Part shown: positions 23,789-34,299 of the stretch, piece after piece
Position numbering within the stretch: position 1 is the first letter of the stretch
Layout: every line of letters begins with the position of its first letter
NCBI GenBank assembly: GCA_002633005.1
Contig: NMRA01000063.1
Coordinates: forward strand, 604,427-668,426
Length of the DNA stretch: 64,000 bases
From: Phoronis australis
Taxonomy: Eukaryota; Phoronida; Phoronidae
Direction: 5' to 3'
Translations under genes and position numbers: made by a program
The notes under the pieces: model-generated
Told to the model about the DNA's origin: nothing
Database searches by the model: none
Seen by the model: the letters and a program-made list of their open reading frames with translations, nothing else

Positions 23789-24235
23789 TATGTCCTAGCA
23801 CTAATCTGGAACCCTGGCAAGGACGTCCAATGTATCATTTGGACGCCCACTGTCAATAGGAACCTTTCAGTTTGGACTCACACATTGTAATGAATACTAG
23901 GAAGCCTCTGAAGGCTCTCAGTGGGGGCTCTTTTTCAAAGCAGGAAGAAATATACAATGTATACACAAAGCATATGCATTGTTGCTATTTTGACACTTGA
24001 TTGACAACATTGTAAAAGTCTTGGTCTATAGTTTTTTAGTAAAAATGCTCACCATAGAAGGCTGTTTTATAAACTTAGATGTAAAAACGTTGATCTATGC
24101 ATTTTTTGTAAAAAAATCTGTGTGTTTGGGGGTATTGCTGGGGGTGGGGGGTTACGCGTCGGAATCATGGACGCCCAGGAATATTGGGAACCCCATTTTG
24201 GACACCGTATTTTCAAAATCCTGGATGAAGGCCTG
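23745..24235. mobile_element. 491-bp hAT-like MITE with perfect 8-bp target duplication
   Basis: TCCAGGAC flanks both sides (23737-23744, 24236-24243). The ends are CAGGCCTTTACGC and GGATGAAGGCCTG, inverted over the first eight bases and partly beyond. An 8-bp duplication with CAG-type termini is the hAT signature. A ten-unit CAG microsatellite (23757-23787) sits 12 bp inside the left end. There is no transposase, so it is non-autonomous. Confidence 0.8.
23757..23787. repeat. CAG trinucleotide microsatellite
   Basis: About ten uninterrupted CAG units, just inside the left end of the hAT-like MITE. Confidence 0.95.
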
Positions 24236-24580
24236 TCCAGGACCGAAGTTAAGTGTTCATACTGACCGCAACACATCGACGCGCGACATTAGCATGAAAG
24301 GCCTTTAAGTGAGCCACACAATAGTCAGATGAGCTGGGCTTTGGTAATTACACAACATGGCTGACAACTGAATTTTCATATCGTCAAATGTCTCAACAAA
24401 AATAATTTTCACGATACTTTTGTCTTGTTAACATTTTTTATGATCACACTGGTCAATATTGAACAATTGGTGGAAAATAGCAATTTTTGTCATGACTTAA
24501 ACACACTTTCACTTTAAACACAATTCTCTAACTTCCTATGAGTACAGAAAAGATCACATAATCCTTGTCCACTGCATAAA

Positions 24581-26005
24581 CACGGGTGAGAAACAACATG
24601 ACCGCCGGTCCTCTTAAATCGGACCGACCCACCCAAAACAAGACCTCCGGGGATCAAATGGGACCAGAAAATGGGACTGACGCACCTAAAAACATGACCG
24701 CACCACCAGAAAACAGGACCGCCGGGGACTGAACATGACCGGGGATTGAAACCGCAGTGACAAACAAGTTAAGATTTATTACCGGTAGGCCTACACAGAT
24801 CATACAATGGAGCTATATACATATGGATATGCAGGTCTCCTGCCGATTACTCCAACGAAATCTTTTGTGCGCTACAGGACACTTCGCTTTGTAACACGCG
24901 GCATTTTGAGTTTTAACCACAAACCACGTTGCACGCTTTTGAGCTAAATAATTATAATTTTATCCACTGTGTAAATTTTAGAACAAAATGAAAATCCTTT
25001 TCTCCAATTTGACGTTTTAGTCAAGAAAAAACAAAAAGGGGGTTCTGGTTCTCGGGTGAAGCATTATAACTAGCCTTTGTGCGGCAAAGCAGTATACTAA
25101 ATATACAGCTTGGCACCGATGTGGGTAAAACACAGAACATATAAAATCTTCACCGAATTAGTTTTATTAACGACACTCTTCCTTGAGTAAACTCAATTAA
25201 TTATCGGCGCTCGCCGGAAAAATTGTCGTTTTGTCGTTATTCTGCTGCTAAAATTGAGATATGTTCTTTTAGGTCGGCTTACATTGACCAGTTCCTTATT
25301 TTTTTCACCGTTCAGTCAGCTCTTCTTCTCTTCTACGAGGTTGCTTACATGGCACAACAAATTATCGGAACTGGTTTCATTTCATCATAAGTTTTTAGTA
25401 TTTTAATACCAGCAAATCGAATTTCAGAACAAATCGTGCTTCTGCGAAGTTGAGTTATCATCTTCCGAACGATGTCGCAAAATTTTAGGACATGTCACGT
25501 GCTCATGTCACGAGCGCGACAGACTTTTTTGTTACAAATGACGTTCATTAGATTGTTTTTCACTCAAGTGGCTGCAACCTGCAAGGTGAGTGTTGATTGA
25601 CTCCTAGATTTTGCATGCGCCTGCTCCGCTCGCTCGCTCTACATGTTGATATAAGCCCGACGAGGTCACGAGCAGAACTATACTACCCGGGCTTTTGGGA
25701 CATTTCGGGGATGTAACGGAGCTCAATGACGCAGTGCTACCAAGCTTTATTTTGGCGAGTCTTTACACAGCTAGCTGATCGGTTACATAATCACAAGCAG
25801 TATCATACAAAGACATTGATAACTACATATTGTCCGGCTGTCATGTTCAGTCCCCGGCGGTCCTGTTTTCTGGTGGGGCGTTCATGTTTTTAGGTGCGTC
25901 AGTCCCATTTTCTGGTGGGACGGTCCCATTAGATCCCTGGAGGTCCTGTTTTGGGTGAATCAGTCCGATTTAGAGGACCGGTGGTCATGTTGTTTCTCAC
26001 TGGTG
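24581..26005. mobile_element. 1.4-kb long-TIR element with 5-bp ATAAA duplication
   Basis: The left end is CACGGGTGAGAAACAACATG and the right end, inverted, is CACCAGTGAGAAACAACATG. The TIR similarity continues for ~150 bp through GACCGCCGGTCCTCT, AATCGGAC, GACCTCC, AATGGGACC and CAGGACCGCCGGGGACTGAA. ATAAA precedes the left end and follows the right end. The TIRs consist of repeated (A/C)GGACC phrases. The interior (about 24760-25850) includes CpG-rich parts and no recognised ORF. CAC...GTG termini recall CACTA/Chapaev-type elements, but a 5-bp duplication is not typical, so I leave the family open. Confidence 0.7.
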
Positions 26006-27095
26006 ATAAAAGTAACTGCATAAGTGTGTGTGTGTGTGTGCCTGTGTGTATATAGTCAATTGCCCATTACTAACACAAACACAATACTGTATGTTATCTT
26101 ATCATTTAACAATCAAGTGCATCAGTTATCCATGACAAGAGGAGCAATGCACAATTTGCAAACAGTCCTACAGATGTCACTATGTGTCAGCCACAGAAAG
26201 ACTGGTTTTCCTCTGACTGGCTTATGAAACAGACCTGTTACTAAGTTGAAAAAGAGTAACAACCAAATTGAAATGAAATTAACTGAGCATTTTAACCTAT
26301 GTTATAGGGCTGTCAACTTGTAGAAATGCCTATTTTCCCTATACAACCTAGTTTTTCAACACAAATCAATTCCTTTTTCCTGAATTCGGCTCTTCTTCAA
26401 CAGATGTAGAAAAAAAAGCATTGTATGACTGATCTCTTGTTTTCGAAATTGTTACTAACATACTTCTGAGCTGAGTGAAACAAGTGAAAAAGAATTTATT
26501 AAGTCTCACTCACCTAGACCTATGTTAACCATTGTAGCACAATTTTGAAAAATAAATGTGATTTCAATGACAGGAGTGGCCCGGACGACTATCCCAACAA
26601 AGCACAGCATGTTTGGTAAATATACAGCACAAATCAGAGAGTGAATACTGCAGTTATATATATTGTATATTATATGACCAAGTGCTGTCTGCTAGCTAAC
26701 TGACGGAACCTCTAACAACAGAAAAAACTCACAACTGGCATTTTACATATCCTCGAATCTTAATAAATATGTGCCTTATACATATTAACTCTGCCGTAAA
26801 ATACATTACATATAACACTCAGACAATGAAAGGTATAGCTGTCCAAAATAAACATTTTTGGTATATATTCTGAAACATCTATCCTTGGATGCTTTCAAAC
26901 ATAGACACCTCCAGTGCACACAGGGACCTGTTTACTTTGTATGGCAATGAACACCACCGGTGACCTCTAACTAGACTCCCAATACAGTAGAACTTGCTCT
27001 TTATCCCACAATCAATTTACACCCCTGTTATACACACTGCTTTAAATTGCTTTTAATTACTGGACTTAAAAGTTAAGTCTCTAGCTCACTGATTT
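26006..27095. other. Nothing recognised apart from a TG microsatellite
   Basis: A (TG)n run lies at 26024-26048. On the minus strand a strong GTGAGT donor-like site near 26510 follows an open stretch containing FQNCATMVNIGL, but no convincing acceptor bounds it. Confidence 0.4.
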
Positions 27096-27096
27096 T

Positions 27097-27340
27097 GATA
27101 CAATGGAAAGGATTCTTTATGATACAATGGAAAGGATTCTTTATGATACAATGGAAAGGATTCTTTATGATACAATGGAAAGGATTCTTTATGATACAAT
27201 GGAAAGGATTCTTTATGATACAATGGAAAGGATTCTTTTTGATACAATGGAAAGGATTCTTTTTGATACAATGGAAAGGATTCTTTATGATACAATGGAA
27301 AGGATTCTTTTTGATACAATGGAAAGGATTCTTTATCTGC
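27097..27340. repeat. Minisatellite, 24-bp unit, ten copies
   Basis: The unit starts GATACAATGGAAAGGATTCT; copies differ only at a T/A near the end. Because 24 is divisible by three and the unit lacks stops in several frames, long frames appear on both strands (for example MERILYDT and KNPFHCII octapeptide repeats). No promoter, splice site or codon bias supports translation. Confidence 0.95.
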
Positions 27341-27732
27341 AATACAAAATCTTTCTCCCTGTATTTGCACGAATTTTTATAATGAACTTAAGATTATAAT
27401 TTTCAAAATATTATTTCCAACTTCCAATACAAGATCACTAAAAGCAGGGGCATGGCTAGGTAACTGACCAGGCCTCTCCACTCATTTATAGCAAAGCATA
27501 TTTCTTTGAATTGGTTTGAACTGTCAATCTTGTGGGCCACCAAAAAATTTTTGTTCAAGACAACCTTGCGATATGATTTTCACATTCAGCGAAGAAAATC
27601 TTCCTGCTTCAAATTCTCATTAATGACATACTTTTTTCATTAAAACAGTTCTTTTCTTGGGATCTGCAATTCTTCTCTCATACAGAAATTCTACTCTTCA
27701 TAAGTAACAACTTGAAGTGAATGGGCTAATAC

Positions 27733-29236
27733 TACCGTACTCGCGCGGGTTACCGCCCAGGGCGCTTAAATTGGGAATCTAAAAAAACAAGGGGTGGGCG
27801 GTAAGCCAAGCATGGGCAGTTAAAATTGAAATTTTTGAAAAGTCGGGAGTGGGTGCTTACTACACAAATTTTACCCTCACGAAGCTACACTGATATCGAA
27901 CTTCAAGCATGTCATTTAAAATATACGTCGGTGGATTGAAGTAATGGACTTCGACTCCCTGAAGTGGAATAAGGCACAGGATACAGTGGTGCCGTTATTG
28001 GGTTTTTTATATACCTCCGTCGCTGCTCGTCATCTCTTAGAACTAAGGTATTCCTACAGGTAGGGGTGCATTCAGTAGGGCAAGTTTATTGAGAGAAAAG
28101 GCAGATCAAGCAAAACTCTGCTGGTGCGCCCTGTAGTTATAAGGGAAGCACCTGATTTTGTAGATTTGCTTCTGGCTAGACACTTTGGCAACCAAAACAC
28201 CTGGTAATGATTGACAGGTCTCAGTTCTTTTAAAAACATTAAAAATGCTTTGAACCTGGTATGAAAAATGAAACATTTTATATACATTGTATATTTCTGA
28301 GTTGAACAGGGACACCATAGACGATGTCTATGGCCAATACAACTCTTGTTCAAAGCACGTGCTCAACAATGGGACGATACTACTATTAGGCAATAGGGGT
28401 GCTAGGTTGGCTGCAAAAATAATGAAGCAAAAATGCATCATGTAAAAAGTCATCAGGCAAATCAAGAGTTGAAAAAATAAGTTTTTGACCACGTGGATGT
28501 GGATAGAATATTCGACTTGCGCTTAATGACAAGTTGATTTCTTGTGCTGTTGCTTTTAGTTGGACGCTTCCATTTTGGTGTAAGGAGTGAATCATTAAAA
28601 ACATGCGTTTAACCAATTAAGCAGAGAACAGTGAGACAAGTTGGCTTGCCACAATGAGTCGTGTCTGCTTGTTTTCAAGACAATGCTTCCAAAATTATGT
28701 CGGTGTGCTCGTGTTTTTTCTTATTTCATTGCTCAGGGTGGTGACGTTTCGTGTACTGTCACGGCACTCACGGGGAATCACAGAATAACGTAGGCCACCC
28801 ACTTGGAAATTCCTGTCAAGTACCGCTTTGCTGCTTCTTCCACGGCAATGAAATAAATTCGACAAGCGCTGTCTCGGTAATCAGTAAATGCTGACACGAG
28901 TTCCGCGCATGAGTCAAAGGAAATGATTGCGTCTCCTTCATTAAAGCGCATGAGAATACGGGTATTTTACCGCCATATAGTAAGGAATGAAGGTTCCAGT
29001 TCCGCTAAAACTGATTGATTGTCACTGAAAGGTAAGCGAGTTGCACATGCTTTGGAATCTCAGTTTTGTGCGACGAACGTTCACAGAAGCACAGACACTT
29101 TTAAGGAAGTCTCGATCATGAAAAATTGGGGGTCCTGGGCGGTAAGCAGAGCACGGGCGCTTACAAATGAAAAATTGAAAATTTCGGTGGTGGGCGGTAA
29201 GCCGAGCATGGACAGTAACCCCGGACGAGTACGGTA
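27733..29236 (+). mobile_element. TA-flanked TIR element, copy B
   Basis: The element proper is 27735-29234, with CCGTACTCG and CGAGTACGG ends and TA outside each. It is the inverted partner of copy A at 13401-14798 and longer by about 100 bp. Subterminal GGGCGGTAAGCC and GGGCGCTT repeats lie at both ends. No intact reading frame is shared with copy A, so both are non-autonomous or decayed. Confidence 0.8.
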
Positions 29237-29358
29237 CTATGTAGCATGCGTATGCACGCTACAACTGAGTACATTTCACATGCAGATTGTGAGAAAACAA
29301 GTGCAGATCCATAAAAATTGAATTGCGGCACATAAAAAAGAACTGAGCTTGTGAGAAA

Positions 29359-29907
29359 GACATATGTCGATCATAAATGGTATTTCACTCGTTAAATATA
29401 TTTATGTGAGCATATGGCCTCGCCTCACTCCTTTTCCCCCTCATCTTGGTCTATTCCATTATTCCCTCGTGCAGGACTACACGATGTTTTTCCAGCCTTC
29501 GCATTGGTCTGTTGTTATCACGTGCCTCGGGTTTGGTCAGCTCTTGGCTCTTATAGGCTGATGATTGTCACGTGTCTTTAGGGACGTTTTACTTTGTTAT
29601 TGTAACCTCGCTTTCAATTCACTTTGTTCCGGCCACATTGTCGTACGTCAAAAACTCATTCAATTTTCCCACCCTCTTCCTCCCAGTTTTCGTCATTCTC
29701 TCGTACTTCCACGTGGCCGGCGCTTTTTATTGCCCATCTTACCAGAGATTACCTATTATACTTATTTACCTGTATTCATTTTATTGTAATTGTACTAGTC
29801 ATAATAAATGACCTTATATCGCCTACATCAGTCTCCTTTCATCTCTGGTAACGAGCTTGCGACGCACGTATCATTTACTATTATCCGGGACATATGTCGA
29901 TCATAAA
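29359..29907 (+). mobile_element. LTR-like repeat bounded by a 19-bp direct repeat
   Basis: GACATATGTCGATCATAAA occurs at 29359-29377 and 29889-29907. Between them is a pyrimidine-rich promoter-like region, an AATAAA signal at 29803, and the phrase TCTGGTAACGAGCTTGCG near the right end. The right ~230 bp recurs at 40425-40625 and 60560-60717. Layout (TG start, polyadenylation signal, then a short R/U5-like tail) suggests a solo LTR. Because the bounding phrase also follows the 40.6-kb copy, it is part of the family and not a target duplication. Confidence 0.5.
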
Positions 29908-30640
29908 ACAACTGCATATGTAAGAAAAAGAACACTGTCTAAATTACTGTGATACATCTTGATTAACAATTTGTTAACATCTCAATAGTACCGTTTATAC
30001 CTTAACAACTCAATAGTACTGTTTATACACTAACTTTTGACATGTCGCAACTGACACGGTGCAAGATGATCGGTGTCAAGTGGCCATTTACACACACACA
30101 CACAAACTAAGAAACGGTGGCAAGGCAGAAGATGTTAGCAGGAATGTGGAGTGCTCATGCGTATTGCGGGAGTCACATTATTGTTGTTGTTGTTGTTGTG
30201 CTTCTTATTTCCCCAAGTGTACATAAATTTGTGACATTGAGTTATGCTTCAATGATTTTTTCTATCAGCTGATTAACGCTTTCATCAGTGGGCCTACTGT
30301 ACATAACCAAGCATTTGAATTGAACCCAGTCTATGTGTTATATCTGGCAATTTTTAAACAAAATGAATAGTGGTCAGGGTTAAAGTTAAAAGACAAGGAA
30401 CTGAACAGTTGACTGGCAAATCGTATAAATTGTGTGAAAATCATCAACTGTATATGTGTGTTATTTTGTGCAAGCGCAATAGAGATGATCCCTCCTTAAC
30501 TGTGCCTCAGTTTCCTGTTTAGACAAATAGTTGAGACAGAGCAAGATACAGGCACAAGTTGCTCTACCTCACCAACAAGGGCAACAAAAGTACGTAGTCA
30601 CCGTGTTGTCAATTTGCTCCCTGTCAGTCCTGTTTACACA
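29908..30640. other. Microsatellites only
   Basis: Short CA run near 30091-30107 and a TTG run at 30179-30199. A duplicated CAATAGTACCGTTTATAC-type phrase lies at 29984-30028. Confidence 0.5.
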
Positions 30641-30645
30641 CATAC

Positions 30646-30688
30646 TTGGGCTCGATCATCTCATTCCGTGCCAGCTGATCCGTGTCAA
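30646..30688 (-). CDS. Weak exon candidate on the minus strand
   Basis: Bounded by TGTTTCCACTACAAAAG and a GTATGT donor. The middle frame reads DTDQLARNEMIEP. The reading is protein-like, but the phase (2 nt in, 2 nt out) does not fit between the neighbouring exons at 33139 and 11040 without extra exons. A different frame reads EVLDDEAGLLFPLQKLTR from an upstream acceptor at 30744 and reaches a stop. Confidence 0.25.
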
Positions 30689-30749
30689 CTTTTGTAGTGG
30701 AAACAGCAACCCTGCTTCATCATCCAATACCTCACCTGTATAAGAAAAG

Positions 30750-31940
30750 TTCCTGGGCTCCATGATTTTCTTTTACTAAACATGCTGTGACCTTCAGTTT
30801 GAATCCAATCAGCCACTGAGCTAAACAACAATAAACCAGCAATATATGCTCAGATTGTCCCTGGCCTGTGGCTTCACAATCCAATGTACACAGGACCACA
30901 CAGTGCAGTAGGGTCAGTATATACAGTCCAGTGTTATCAAGGTATTTGGATCTGTCATCCAACCAACATCAATACCTTAACACCAGAATTTAACCACTGT
31001 GACTCACACAAGTTGGTCCAGGGCAGCCAAGTGTAGAACCCACAACAGCCTTAACAATAGGGGACCACAAAGCTAACAAGCCTGCCTCATTGTAAGGTAG
31101 TCAACAACTCTACAGGTAAGATATACTGCTTTATACAGAGACCCAACACTCTTAATGCCTTAAGGTGACAATGGGCTGTTTGTAGTGTTAATCTGGATCT
31201 AAGGAATATATCAGGCTCTACAATATATACAAGTGGGTCATACATCAGGCTCTACAATATATACAACAAGTGGGTCAGAACATGAATAGTGTATTGCACC
31301 TTAAATGTACACACCATGTGCATATGGCCTAATGTTTGTACAATATTCATTCAAGTTTGAAAGGTGGAAAAGAAGGGGCATATCATAAAGAATTTTGTTG
31401 ACATTTTGCTCAAATATTAAACACTGAAGAGAACTTCAACCAAGTTTTAGGTTCTTGTAAACATTTACTGCAAACGCAATAAGTTGAGCTAATTATCCTT
31501 ATAAAAACAAAGATTATATATCAAGTCCCAATGCTCCACACAACTCACTGACTAGTGTTCATAATTAAACATTGCAGCCTTCAAACAGAGCTCCCATTTA
31601 TGAAATTAAGACTTCAAGTACAACTGACAAAATTTAATTTTGGCATTATTTTGATGATCACTAAAAATGCCTCCCCCTTCAACACTGAATTTACCTTCAT
31701 TCACACGAAGTTCAGGTATCCACCCTACTGATTTAAACACTAAGCCATGGTAACAACAGGTGATCTCACCTGGTCAAATGTTCTCCCTTAGATCAACTGT
31801 TTATTTATTAATCATTATTGACTATCAAACATACGACAATGAATATAATGTCTTTGATGTGGTGTCAATCTATATATTATTAACACGGTCACACTCAAGT
31901 TGTAATGGAGGAGTGGTAAGATGAAGTTATAACCATTATC
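30750..31940. other. Intron sequence with a short duplication
   Basis: A ~44-bp phrase (ATCAGGCTCTACAATATATA) is repeated in tandem at 31209-31276. Nothing else recognised. Confidence 0.45.
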
Positions 31941-31942
31941 TA

Positions 31943-32436
31943 AAGGCCTTTTCATACTGACTTAACTCCAGTCTGAGCGGAGTGTCGACGTAAACTGCGA
32001 ACTTAACGAAACTGTTCATACTGGCTTCGGTAGTTAACACGGACATCAAAGTAAACGGTAGGTGGCACTGTTGTCATCGAAGTTATCGCAAGGTAGCGCT
32101 GCACGCTAAAGTTTTTTAATGTGACAATTTGAGAACATTTACATGTGCTAATTGACATAAAACTTATTTTTAATTCGGTTGGTGATTATTTGAGCAAAAT
32201 ATAATAACTGTTAGCGACTACACTATCCTTTAGTTGTTGACGATAACAGTGGCACCTGGTGAAGTTGACCATTCATACTGCACCATAGCGTCAACGCTCC
32301 GCTTTTAAATCCACCTGTTTAATGCGAAGTTAACTGGCGCTGATAACTTTGATTCAGGACCAAAGTTAACCGTTCATACTGACCGGCGCAACTCCCCAAA
32401 ACATCGATGCGTCGACGTTAGTATGATAAGGACCTT
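31943..32436 (+). mobile_element. Intact 494-bp TA-flanked MITE
   Basis: The left end is AAGGCCTTTTCATACT and the right end, inverted, is AAGGTCCTTATCATACT, with TA outside each (31941-31942, 32437-32438). Internal phrases GTTCATACTGGCTT, GTTAACTGGCGCTGATAACT and TTCATACTGACCGGCG repeat the TIR word CATACTG. It is the uninterrupted reference for the split copy at 15753-24305. Confidence 0.85.
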
Positions 32437-32855
32437 TAGGCTTGCCCCTTCAACAAATTTCCCCTGGTAGTGACCATTATCAGATGGCAAAGGAAAACTG
32501 CTTAAGATTTATCCAAATTTCTGCATAATGCAAATAATACATTATTACAGTTATTGTGCCTTCATCTCACATGTTGGTTTTACACTCAGCAAAACAAACC
32601 AACACTTACTGCTCATCAGCAAAAGGTGTCTATTGAAACATATTTCAATTTTGTGGTTAAGTAGTAGAACTCAAGGGCTGTGTTTCATAAGGCAAGGCAA
32701 ATGCAAACACTAGGTATTATTTATCTTCACTGATGTAATGCATGGTGTCATCTCTCATCTTGAGTTTTTGTGTATTTCTTGTATATACAAAATACTGCCC
32801 ATGCAACTGCCACAGGTTTGCCAGATAGGATTGCCAACGTGGTCTAACACAATTT

Positions 32856-32942
32856 CCTTGGCCACTATATCTTGGCCACTATATCTTGGCCACTATATCT
32901 TGGCCACTATATCTTGGCCACTATATCTTGGCCACTATATCG
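32856..32942. repeat. Tandem repeat, 14-bp unit, six copies
   Basis: Perfect repetition of TTGGCCACTATATC. Confidence 0.95.
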
Positions 32943-33138
32943 CATTCTAAATTGGAAAAGTGGCACTAGCCACTTGTAGGTTTTTGACAACCAGTTTGAT
33001 GCCAGCTGTTATTCACTGGAGGAAACTGGTTCTCAAAATGCAGGACCGCTGTAAGTGACTAAAAAGCTTTTAGTACATTTGGCTTTGCTTAGCCTTTCCA
33101 AGAGTCCCAATGCCCCTAAGGCCGCTGATTCAACATAC

Positions 33139-33226
33139 CCTGCGGGTCTTGCTGGTCCTCCTCAACACCTCCATAGCAGCCCTGTTGTACTCCTGGTGAA
33201 GTTGGTCATGTTGGACCTTGATATGT
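33139..33226 (-). CDS. Internal coding exon (exon 4 seen) of the minus-strand coiled-coil gene
   Basis: The minus-strand acceptor ATTTATTTGCTTGTTCAG precedes 88 nt, followed by the donor GTATGT. After one base that completes the previous codon, it reads HIKVQHDQLHQEY, then NRAAMEVLRRTSKTRR. It is rich in Gln, His, Leu and Arg with heptad-like spacing of I, V, L, Y, A, M and L, fitting a coiled coil that ends in a basic stretch. The other two frames are closed. The entry phase (2 nt carried in) matches the exit of 34226-34260 exactly, and it ends in phase 0. Confidence 0.78.
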
Positions 33227-33488
33227 CTGAACAAGCAAATAAATGACTTCTTATTAAGACTGACAGGTCATAACAAAGTTGATTATGAAAATATATTGTT
33301 GACATTAACATTCAGTTATTGATAACTGCAAGAGAAGTTATCATACACTTGGATAGTATCTTATAGTACTAGGGCAGAAGTCAACAAGATAAGAAAGGAA
33401 TTTTATGAAATAACTAAAATCATAGACTGGTGACATCTTAATAGATTTATCAGAAACATGTTACAAGTAATAACCACGAAAGGACTGC

Positions 33489-33695
33489 AACACAGTGAGC
33501 AAGACATGTTTGCATTTTGAACAACACAGTGAGCAAGACATGTTTGCATTTTGAACAACACAGTGAGCAAGACACGTTTGCATTTTGAACAACACAGTGA
33601 GCAAGACACGTTTGCATTTTGAAAAACACAGTGAGCAAGACACGTTTGCATTTTGAACAACACAGTGAGCAAGACACGTTTGCATTTTGAACAAC
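33489..33695. repeat. Minisatellite, 34-bp unit, six copies
   Basis: The unit contains CACAGTGAGCAAGACACGTT followed by TGCATTTTGAACAA. Overlapping minus-strand frames across it are repeat artefacts. Confidence 0.95.
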
Positions 33696-34225
33696 ATGAC
33701 TGAGGTTCACACCAAAAAATGACAACTAATATGATTATCCAAGTGAAACAGGATTTATTGCATACTTAAGGAGACTCTGATGAACCTCAGCTGACAATGA
33801 ATATATATACAGACAGTGCAAAAAGTTTTACAGAATGTTAAAAAAATTCTACCTGTGCTTTAGGACACTTCCATGAAACACACATTTTAAAGTCGCTTAT
33901 AGAGATAAACCAAAAGATCAAACTTCAAACCAGAAAGTTATGGTGTCAAATCTGTCCATGAAAGCAGTAGCTGCTCTAACTCATTGAAATGGACAAAATT
34001 AGCAAGGATAACTGGCTTATCGAAAACTGGACTTTGGGTATTTTAGTACTGTAAACAAGTATCGTCTATTTTGGCAGAATCCATGAATAGACAGGATTGG
34101 TCAAGATAGGAGCCATCTGCATTCACAAATAAAACAGTGAAAACACAAGTTACTGATTTACATTGTAAATCAATTCCTTGACTAAGAATAGCAAATCAAC
34201 AGATTAGGAAATTCCCCTTATTTAC

Positions 34226-34260
34226 CTTATGTTTACTTCCAGCTGCTCGTGGTCTTTTTG
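34226..34260 (-). CDS. Internal coding exon (exon 3 seen) of the minus-strand coiled-coil gene, 35 nt
   Basis: The minus-strand acceptor TGTTCTTCAATTCTGATTTCAG is strong; the donor is GTAAAT. It reads QKDHEQLEVNI plus two bases (AG). The first base of exon 33139-33226 completes an Arg codon, and the joined heptads continue smoothly across the junction. Entry in phase 0 matches the exon at 44783-44872. A 35-nt exon is very short but the phase agreement on both sides supports it. Confidence 0.7.
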
Positions 34261-34299
34261 CTGAAATCAGAATTGAAGAACAGTAAAGGCCCACCCAGT

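Larger units (their letters stand above)
15753..24305 (+). mobile_element. ~500-bp TA-flanked MITE split by two later insertions
   Basis: The left part, 15753-16175, starts AAGGCCTTTTCATACT. The right parts are 23730-23744 and 24244-24305, ending AGCATGAAAGGCCTT. TA lies outside both ends (15751-15752 and 24306-24307). The uninterrupted relative at 31943-32436 shows the expected joined order. The two inserts are the 7.55-kb element (16176-23726) and the hAT-like MITE (23745-24235). With one copy of each target duplication removed, the length is about 500 bp against 494 bp in the intact copy. Confidence 0.8.

Noticed and set aside
26510-26590. Minus-strand exon ending at a GTGAGT donor
   Set aside because: No convincing acceptor, and phases do not fit the neighbouring exons.
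29359-29907. 19-bp direct repeat as a SINE/LINE target duplication
   Set aside because: A variant of the same phrase follows the 40.6-kb copy, so it belongs to the family rather than to one insertion site.
33055-33246. Collagen-like plus-strand frame (PAGLAGPP...)
   Set aside because: It is the antisense of the well-bounded minus-strand exon at 33139-33226; the Gly-X-Y pattern is too short and breaks frame.
33403-33725. Cys-rich repeated minus-strand ORFs
   Set aside because: Artefact of the 34-bp minisatellite with AACACAGTGAGCAAGAC.
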